Shown piece after piece: positions 57,904 to 64,000 of a DNA stretch of 64,000 bases (position 1 is the stretch's first letter; each line of letters opens with the position of its first letter). Under the pieces are notes generated by a model. It searched no databases. It was not told the DNA's origin and saw only the letters and a list, made by a program, of their open reading frames with translations. The translations under genes and the position numbers were made by a program. Origin of the DNA: Bordetella sp. FB-8 (lineage in GTDB: Bacteria; Pseudomonadota; Gammaproteobacteria; Burkholderiales; Burkholderiaceae_B); NCBI RefSeq assembly GCF_000382185.1, contig NZ_KB907784.1:2257633-2321632 (forward strand), read 5' to 3'.

Positions 57904-60900
57904 GCATTCCGAGCCGCCAGCCTTCCGACCACGCCGCGCGCCTGCGCGCGCTGGATCCCGCGGCGTCTTTCCTGGTTCAGGCCCCGGCCGGTTCGGGCAA
58001 GACCGAGCTGCTGACCGATCGCATCCTGGCGCTGCTGGCCACGGTGTCGCGGCCCGAGGAAATCGTGGCCATTACCTTCACGCGCAAGGCCGCATCCGAA
58101 ATGCATGCGCGCGTGCTGGGCAAATTGGGCGAAGCGCTGGGCCCGGCGCCGGAAAGCGAGCATGCCCGCCGCAGCTGGGAACTGGCCCGCGCGGCGCTGG
58201 CGCGCGATGCCGAGCTGGGTTGGCAACTGCTGCGCCACCCTGCGCGCCTGGCCATACGCACCATCGATTCATTCTGCGCCTCGCTGGTGCGCGGCATGCC
58301 GTGCCTGTCCGAGCTGGGCGGCATGCCCGAGCTGGCGAGCGATCCCCAAGTGCACTATGCCGCGGCAGCGCGCGCCACGCTGGCCTACGCCGATGTGTCG
58401 GATGAAGTCAGGACGTTGATCCGGCACATGGATGTCGATGTCACCGCCGCTGGCGATGCCATTGCGGACATGCTGGCGCAGCGCGATCAGTGGATGCCGT
58501 TGCTTGGCGCGCATGGCACCGATCGCGAAACGCTTGAGCGCATGCTGGCCGATGCGGTGGCCCAGGACATGCAGGCTGCGGCGCGCGCCATGCCCACGGC
58601 CTGGCAGGCCGCGCTGCGGGCGCCTGCCCGCCTGGCCGCTGCCGGGCTGGACGAGGGCGGGGGCGATAACCCGCTGGCCGCGCTGCGCGATTGGCAGGCG
58701 GACCTCGCTTGCGAGGCCGATCGATTGCCGCAATGGCAGGCGCTGGCTCATCTGCTGCTGACCCAGAATGGCGGCCTGCGCAGTCCCAAGGGCGTCAACA
58801 AGAACCTGGGCTTTCCCGCGGGAAGCAAGCACAAAGAACCGTTCACGCAATGGCTCGACGGCGCATTGCTCGACGCATCGCGCTGGACGGCCCGGCTGCA
58901 TGCCCTGCGCGCCGCGCCGCCTGCGCGATTGACCGACGATCAGTGGCGGATTCTGGGCGCCCAGATCCTGACGCTGCAGTTGGCCGTGGTGCAGCTGCAT
59001 GAGCGCTTCGCCGAAGCGGGCGAGGTCGATTTCATCGAAATCGCCCAGCGCGCGCAGCGGGCGCTGGGTTCGGCGGACGACCCGGGCGAACTGCTGCTCA
59101 AGCTCGATGCTTCGATTCGCCATCTGCTTGTCGACGAATTCCAGGACACCAGCCTGACGCAGATCCGCTTGCTGGAAACCCTGACCGCGGGATGGCAGGC
59201 CGGTGACGGCCGCACGCTCTTCCTGGTGGGCGACCCCATGCAGTCGATCTACCGTTTCCGCAAGGCCGAGGTGGGCCTGTTCCTGGATGCAGCCGAGCAG
59301 GGCATAGGCGAGATAGAGCCGCAATTTCTGAGCCTTACCGATAACTTTCGCTCCCAGGCCGGCGTGGTCGATTGGGTGAATGCGACCTTTCACGGTCTTT
59401 TTCCGCAGGCCAACGATGCCGCGGCCGGGGCAATACGCTATACGCGTTCGCAAGCCTTCAACCCGCCCATGCAAGGGCCGGCGGTGCGGTTCCATCTTGC
59501 GTTCGGCGAGCACGCGGCGGATGCGGACAGGCAGGCCCAGAACACTACTGTCGATCTGGTCCGCCAGGCTTTGGCGCAGGCCGATCCGGACAGCCGCCAT
59601 CCCGTGGCGATCCTGGTTCGGGCGCGCGGGCACCTGGGCGCACTGGTGCGGCGCCTGACCGACGAGGGCATAGCCTGCCGCGCTGTGGACTTGGTGCCGC
59701 TGGCGCGGCGCGAGGTGGTGGCCGATCTGGTGCAACTGATGCGTGCCCTGGCGCATCCGGCCGATCGCCTGGCCTGGTTGTCGGTGTTGCGTGCGCCGTG
59801 GTGCGGACTCAAACTCAATTCGCTGCATGTGCTCTTCGGCCACGATCTGCGCGCGCCCGTGCCGACCCTGCTCGCGGCGGCCTTGCGCGCGCCGCGCGAC
59901 CCGGCGCAGCAAACGGCGCAGCGCGGTCCGTGGGACACAGCCAGCGAACCCTGCCGCGCCGAGCAGGTGTTGGAACCCGACGAATGGATCCGCCTGCGAC
60001 GCGTGGCCGACATCTTGCTCGATACGGCCAACGGCAGCGGTGCCTTGCCCTGGGCCGCCTGGATCGAGTCGCTGTGGCTGCGCCTGGGCGGTGCGGCCCT
60101 GTATGCGGACGGCGCGGCCGACGATGCGGAAAGCCTGTTCGCGCTGGTCGAGCGTCTGGCCCCGCACGGCGGACTCGATCTTGCGCGCCTGGATGCCGCG
60201 CTGGCTCGCCTGTTTGCCGCCCCGCTGTCCGACGCGTCACGCGCAGACACGGATGCGCCCTCGCATGCGGTCGAGGTCATGACGATGCACAAGTCCAAGG
60301 GACTGCAATTTGACACGGTCATTCTGTATGGTTTGCATCGGAAACCGGCCGGCGACAAGGCGCCGCTGGTGCGCATCGAACAGCACGGCGCCCGCGTCCT
60401 GTTCGGTCCGGCCAAGCCACGCGCGGAAATCGAAGCCGACCCCATTTCGCGCTATCTGGCTCTGCGCGAACAGCGCCGATCCAGCTACGAAGTCGACCGC
60501 CTGCTCTATGTGGCCGCCACGCGCGCGCGCCATGCTCTGCACCTGGTGGCCCATGTCAAAGTCGATCCGAAGACGGGCGAGTCCAAGGTGCCCGCGGCCG
60601 GCAGCCTGCTGGGCCGCCTGTGGGATGTGGTGCCGGCGGAACAGAAGCAGCCTTCGACGCAAGACAATACTCGGCAAGCCGAAGAACAGGCACTGCCGCC
60701 GCAGGGTAGCCCGCCTCTGCGGCGCCTGGCTCCCGAAGCCGTGGTGCAACTGGCGGGGCAGTCCTGGCGGCAAGGCAATCCCGGCTTCGGCGTTCAGGCT
60801 CCGGGCAGCCGATCAGGGTGGCAGGACGCCGGTCAGCCGGTCTGGCAGCGGGAGGAAACCTACGACGCGGCCATCGGTACGCTGGCCCACGCCTGGCTGG

Positions 60901-61361
60901 CACGCATGGGCCTGGACGGCCTGCAGGCCTGGCCGCCCGAAACCCTGCGCGAGTGCCGGTCCTTGATGGGCCGCCAGCTCACGCGCGCCGGCGTGCCGCA
61001 ATCGCAGGCCGGTCACGCGGCCGGCGTCGTGCTCGAGACCCTGCTGGCCACGTTGGAGGACGAACGCGGTCGCTGGCTCCTGTCGCAATCCGGCGCGCGC
61101 CGGGAGTGGCCGCTGATCGATGCCAGCGGCAAGGTATCGGTGATCGACTTGGCCGTCAGTACCGAAGGCGGCTGGCTCATCGTCGATTACAAGACAGGCG
61201 TGCCTCTGCCTGGCGAAGCGCCGGCGGATTTCGCCCAGCGCATGCGTCGCCGCCATGGCGACCAGCTTGAACGCTATTGCCGCAACGTCACATCCATGGA
61301 TGGCCGCCCAGCCCAAGCCGCGCTGTATTTCCCGAGAGCCAGAGCCTGGATCGAGCTCTGA
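57900..61361 (+). CDS. AddA-like UvrD-family helicase/nuclease
   Basis: A 1153-residue superfamily 1A helicase with a RecB-type nuclease end. The Walker A motif APAGSGKT is at residues 28-35. Further helicase motifs are AITFTRKAASEM, LLVDEFQDTS, GDPMQSIYRFRKAEVG and EVMTMHKSKGLQFDTVILYG. The nuclease motif IVDYKTG is at about 1094-1100. Length and order match AddA (RexA). With the preceding gene it should process double-strand breaks in place of RecBCD; recBCD itself is not in this window. Confidence 0.94.
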   Translation: MSIPSRQPSDHAARLRALDPAASFLVQAPAGSGKTELLTDRILALLATVSRPEEIVAITFTRKAASEMHARVLGKLGEALGPAPESEHARRSWELARAALARDAELGWQLLRHPARLAIRTIDSFCASLVRGMPCLSELGGMPELASDPQVHYAAAARATLAYADVSDEVRTLIRHMDVDVTAAGDAIADMLAQRDQWMPLLGAHGTDRETLERMLADAVAQDMQAAARAMPTAWQAALRAPARLAAAGLDEGGGDNPLAALRDWQADLACEADRLPQWQALAHLLLTQNGGLRSPKGVNKNLGFPAGSKHKEPFTQWLDGALLDASRWTARLHALRAAPPARLTDDQWRILGAQILTLQLAVVQLHERFAEAGEVDFIEIAQRAQRALGSADDPGELLLKLDASIRHLLVDEFQDTSLTQIRLLETLTAGWQAGDGRTLFLVGDPMQSIYRFRKAEVGLFLDAAEQGIGEIEPQFLSLTDNFRSQAGVVDWVNATFHGLFPQANDAAAGAIRYTRSQAFNPPMQGPAVRFHLAFGEHAADADRQAQNTTVDLVRQALAQADPDSRHPVAILVRARGHLGALVRRLTDEGIACRAVDLVPLARREVVADLVQLMRALAHPADRLAWLSVLRAPWCGLKLNSLHVLFGHDLRAPVPTLLAAALRAPRDPAQQTAQRGPWDTASEPCRAEQVLEPDEWIRLRRVADILLDTANGSGALPWAAWIESLWLRLGGAALYADGAADDAESLFALVERLAPHGGLDLARLDAALARLFAAPLSDASRADTDAPSHAVEVMTMHKSKGLQFDTVILYGLHRKPAGDKAPLVRIEQHGARVLFGPAKPRAEIEADPISRYLALREQRRSSYEVDRLLYVAATRARHALHLVAHVKVDPKTGESKVPAAGSLLGRLWDVVPAEQKQPSTQDNTRQAEEQALPPQGSPPLRRLAPEAVVQLAGQSWRQGNPGFGVQAPGSRSGWQDAGQPVWQREETYDAAIGTLAHAWLARMGLDGLQAWPPETLRECRSLMGRQLTRAGVPQSQAGHAAGVVLETLLATLEDERGRWLLSQSGARREWPLIDASGKVSVIDLAVSTEGGWLIVDYKTGVPLPGEAPADFAQRMRRRHGDQLERYCRNVTSMDGRPAQAALYFPRARAWIEL

Positions 61362-61535
61362 ACTCTTCTTTCAAATTCCTTTCATTGTCAGGAAACTTAA
61401 TAATCGCTTAATTAGAACGCCTCCTTTCCGTCAATATATCGTCAGGTTACGATAAGCAATTAGTCAGAATCCGCATGCGCTGAAGTGGATTCAGGATCAA
61501 ACGCTTAGGAATATGTTGAAAAGGACGAGCGCGCG

Positions 61536-62972
61536 ATGAGCAGCAATACGATCTTCAATACCGCCCACGCAGGCCTGATCACCTCGCTGGGCGTAGGTAC
61601 CAGCCTGGATCTTTCAGGGCTTCTGGATCAGCTTCAGAAAGCTGAACTCTCGCCCACGACGGTCCTGCAGAACCGCATCAGCAGCGTGCAGACCAAGATT
61701 TCGGCCTACGGCACCTTGCAGAGCGCGGTTCAAGCCGTTCTGAGCGCTGCCCAGGCCCTGGGCAAAGCCACCACCTTCAGTGCCGTGAAATCATCGGTCA
61801 CGGGTAGCGACGTCACCGTTGCAACCACCGCGGGCGCCATCGCCGGTTCGTACAAGGTCCTGGTCACCGCGCTGGCGCAGGCCGACCAGCTCCAGTCGTC
61901 CACGTTCATCGACAGCACAATCGCCAAGAGCCAGAGCTTTGGCAGCGGCGCGTCCATCACCATCACGCTGGCCAACGGCGACGCTGAAACGATAGATTTG
62001 GGCAATGCCAAGGACACCAGCCTGCAAGGCGTGATCAACGCCATCAACAGCAATTCCAAGGCGGGGGTGAACGCCACGGCGGTCAACGACGGCAACGGCG
62101 GCTACTACCTGATGCTCACCGGCGCGCAGACCGGCGCCAGCAATGCCATTTCCAGCGTCGCCGTCGGCGGTAACAATACGTTGGCTGGCGCCCTGGACTA
62201 CGCCGCGGGCGGCACCGGGGGCGCCCTGACCGTGTCGCAGTCGGCCCGGAACGCGGCCGTCACGGTCAACGGCATCGCCATCTCCAGCGGCACCAACACC
62301 GTCCAGGACGCCGTCAACGGAGTCACCCTCACCCTCAACAGCGTGACGGCTTCCGGCGGCGGCAATATCCTGAACATCGTCGGCGATCCCAGCGTCACCC
62401 AGGGGGCCGTGGGTTCCTTTGTCGGAGCCTACAACGCGCTGCAAAGCGTCATAGCCAGTCTGACCAAATTCGATGCCACCGCCGGCACGCGCAGCGCGCT
62501 TACCGGCGACAACGTCACGCACCGCGCGCAGACCTCGCTCGCGCAGGCGCTGCGGGTCTTCGTGGGATCCGGTGCGCTGCATTCGCTGGCCGACATGGGA
62601 CTGAGCACGAATCCGTTGAACGGCAAGCTCAGCATGGACGGCACCAAGCTGTCCGAGGCGATCGCCAAACATCCCGCCGATCTGGCCGGGCTGTTCACCG
62701 GCAGCGGCGGCCTGGCCGCCCAGATCCAGGGCGCAGCCGACACCATCCTGGGCAAGACGGGCGTTACCGGCATGCTCGCCAGCGTCACGAGCGGGCTTCA
62801 GCAAACCATTACCGCACTGCAGAATCAGCAGACCAGCCTGATAAGCCGGGTCACGGGCGACATGAACCGGTATCGCAGCCAGTTTTCCCACCTGAGCACG
62901 CTGCTCTCGACCATGAACGCCACCAGTACCTATCTGACCCAGCAGTTCAACGCGATGAACAAATCGAATTAA
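61536..62972 (+). CDS. fliD: Flagellar filament-capping protein FliD
   Basis: The 478-residue hook-associated protein 2, which caps the filament and folds flagellin subunits. The N-terminal coiled coil has LITSLGVGTSLDLSGLLDQL and NRISSVQTKISAYGTLQSAV. The central D2/D3 domains are beta-rich. The C-terminal coiled coil ends MNATSTYLTQQFNAMNKSN, as in the family. No Sec signal, consistent with type III export. It is alone here, between addA-like and recR, not in a flagellar cluster. About 174 AT-rich bases precede it. Confidence 0.93.
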   Translation: MSSNTIFNTAHAGLITSLGVGTSLDLSGLLDQLQKAELSPTTVLQNRISSVQTKISAYGTLQSAVQAVLSAAQALGKATTFSAVKSSVTGSDVTVATTAGAIAGSYKVLVTALAQADQLQSSTFIDSTIAKSQSFGSGASITITLANGDAETIDLGNAKDTSLQGVINAINSNSKAGVNATAVNDGNGGYYLMLTGAQTGASNAISSVAVGGNNTLAGALDYAAGGTGGALTVSQSARNAAVTVNGIAISSGTNTVQDAVNGVTLTLNSVTASGGGNILNIVGDPSVTQGAVGSFVGAYNALQSVIASLTKFDATAGTRSALTGDNVTHRAQTSLAQALRVFVGSGALHSLADMGLSTNPLNGKLSMDGTKLSEAIAKHPADLAGLFTGSGGLAAQIQGAADTILGKTGVTGMLASVTSGLQQTITALQNQQTSLISRVTGDMNRYRSQFSHLSTLLSTMNATSTYLTQQFNAMNKSN

Positions 62973-62975
62973 TAA

Positions 62976-63584
62976 TCAGCGGACCCGTCGTTCCATCATG
63001 GCCCAGGCGATCGTGCCGGCATCGACGTACTCCAGTTCGCTGCCCGCCGGGACGCCCCGCGCCAGCCGCGTGACCTTTAATCCGCGCGATGCCAGGGCCT
63101 CGCCGATGAAGTGCGCCGTGGTCTCGCCCTCGGCCGTGAAATTGGTGGCCAGGATCACCTCCTGCACCACGCCATCGCCGGTCCGATCCAGCAGGCGCTG
63201 AAAGCCCAGCTCGCTGGGTCCTATGCCTTCCAGCGGCGCAATGCGTCCCATCAGCACGTAGTACAGCCCGCGGTAGCCGTGGCTGGACTCGATCATGTTC
63301 TGGTCCGCCGGCGTCTCCACCACGCACAGCTGGCTGGGATCGCGCCGGGGATTGCTGCAGGTGGCGCACAGCTCGTCTTCGGTAAAGCCGTTGCAGCGCG
63401 CGCAATGGCGCAGATTGCTTACCGCGCTCGACAGCGCCCGGCCCAGGATATCGGCGCCTTGCACGTCATGCTGCAGCAGGTGGTAGGCCATGCGTCGCGC
63501 CGAACGCACGCCGACGCCAGGCAAGCGCCGCAGCGCTTCGATCAGGGCACGTAGGGGTTCGGGTTCGGGCAGCTGCGGTTCCAT
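62976..63584 (-). CDS. recR: Recombination mediator RecR
   Basis: RecR acts with RecF/RecO to load RecA at gaps. The 202-residue protein has a helix-hairpin-helix [20 protein letters not shown], a zinc finger ([16 protein letters not shown]), and a Toprim domain with [12 protein letters not shown] and [11 protein letters not shown]. It is convergent with fliD with only three bases between stops, and one base after ybaB, the standard dnaX-ybaB-recR order. Confidence 0.97.
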   Translation of the reverse strand: MEPQLPEPEPLRALIEALRRLPGVGVRSARRMAYHLLQHDVQGADILGRALSSAVSNLRHCARCNGFTEDELCATCSNPRRDPSQLCVVETPADQNMIESSHGYRGLYYVLMGRIAPLEGIGPSELGFQRLLDRTGDGVVQEVILATNFTAEGETTAHFIGEALASRGLKVTRLARGVPAGSELEYVDAGTIAWAMMERRVR

Positions 63585-63585
63585 C

Positions 63586-63912
63586 TCAGAACGGGAATTT
63601 CATTCCCGGAGGCAGGGGCAGTCCGGCGGTGACGCCGGCCATTTTCTCCTGCGAGGTCGCTTCAACCTTGCGCAGCGCATCGTTGAACGCAGCGGCGACC
63701 AGGTCTTCGAGCATGTCCTTGTCCTCGCCCAGCAGGCTGGGGTCGACGGAAACGCGCTTGACGTCGTTGCGGCAGTTCATGGAGACCTTGACCAGGCCGC
63801 CTCCGGCCGCGCCTTCCACCATGATATCGGCCAGGGCTTCCTGGGCCTTTTTCATGTTTTCCTGCATCTGCTGCGCTTTCTGCATCAGTCCGGCGAGTTG
63901 TCCTTTCATCAT
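63586..63912 (-). CDS. ybaB: Nucleoid-associated protein YbaB/EbfC
   Basis: A 108-residue DNA-binding protein that forms tweezer-shaped dimers. It starts [27 protein letters not shown] and contains [30 protein letters not shown], the family core, ending in a proline-rich [11 protein letters not shown]. The stop is one base before the recR start. The next gene upstream, probably dnaX, would lie just past the window edge. Confidence 0.96.
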   Translation of the reverse strand: MMKGQLAGLMQKAQQMQENMKKAQEALADIMVEGAAGGGLVKVSMNCRNDVKRVSVDPSLLGEDKDMLEDLVAAAFNDALRKVEATSQEKMAGVTAGLPLPPGMKFPF

Positions 63913-64000
63913 GATTGGGAGATTCCTTCAATAGTGCTGGCTATGAGGGCGGCGTGGCCGTCCGGGTTTCGTTGGGTAGGTGTCTAGCGGGTGTGTCAGG

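Noticed and set aside
58269-60167. 632-codon frame opposite the AddA-like gene
   Set aside because: Shadow of a conserved helicase; no recognisable domain in the antisense translation.
61431-61455. Sigma-28 promoter for fliD (TCAA-N13-TACGATAA)
   Set aside because: The -10-like part is fair, but the -35 and the spacing depart from TAAA-N15-GCCGATAA, so it is not reported as a feature.

Overview
The window is a dense, high-GC stretch of bacterial chromosome. Gene content and protein character point to a betaproteobacterium of the Alcaligenaceae, most likely Bordetella or a close relative: a tkt-gap-pgk block near an fba-purC / purE-purK block, a Burkholderiales-type Kdo hydroxylase, a DUF3141 PHA-synthase-like protein, a DUF5993-dsbB pair and an AddAB-like pair ahead of recR-ybaB. 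The genus call is inference from content; no alignment was run. About 60 protein genes and one tRNA gene (tRNA-Arg, anticodon CCT) are supported. I saw no rRNA, insertion sequence, prophage or CRISPR array.

Layout. 1-5.8 kb: queuosine genes queA-tgt (tgt cut by the window edge), then dacB, upp and cysG; dacB-upp is bracketed by two inverted copies of a palindromic cloverleaf-like repeat. 6.0-13.2 kb: a secreted protein of unknown function, a three-gene YqjD/YqjE-type membrane operon whose last gene overlaps ubiD tail to tail, a lytic transglycosylase, an aminotransferase, an orphan barstar-like protein and rsmE. 13.4-17.9 kb: tkt-gap and pgk. 17.9-24.7 kb: an accessory-looking amino-acid island: a LysR regulator divergent from an HMG/CHA-type aldolase, two solute-binding proteins, one permease, one ATPase and an aminotransferase. 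24.8-28.7 kb: DUF3141 protein, GNAT acetyltransferase, mog and a small protein. 29-36 kb: fba, purC, DUF5993-dsbB, kdoO, purE-purK and Sua5/YrdC. 36-45.6 kb: DUF1345 protein, MocR regulator with divergent EamA exporter, glutaryl-CoA dehydrogenase, a ThDP enzyme, a histone-deacetylase-fold amidohydrolase, xerD, ybaK and a DJ-1/PfpI protein. 45.8-51.0 kb: an aspT-aspD-aspT operon behind a well-formed FNR-type promoter. 51-64 kb: PBP7-like endopeptidase, a PAS-GGDEF-EAL protein, tRNA-Arg followed by tandem copies of its own 3' end, a zinc-ribbon protein, an AddB/AddA-like helicase-nuclease pair, an isolated fliD, recR and ybaB.

How the genes work together. The asp operon should import aspartate, decarboxylate it to alanine and export alanine, building proton-motive force when oxygen is low; the FNR box sits at -41.5 from the predicted start. 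In the amino-acid island, transporter plus aminotransferase plus pyruvate-type aldolase suggests uptake of a 4-hydroxy-4-substituted glutamate, transamination to the 2-oxo acid and cleavage to pyruvate; this is the best candidate here for an undescribed catabolic system. Other notable points are a DsbB-like protein whose second cysteine pair has moved to a periplasmic C-terminal tail behind an extra membrane helix, a PhaR-like operator over the DUF3141 promoter, and the cloverleaf repeat, whose core is nearly identical in both copies while the outer stems differ in sequence yet both still pair.
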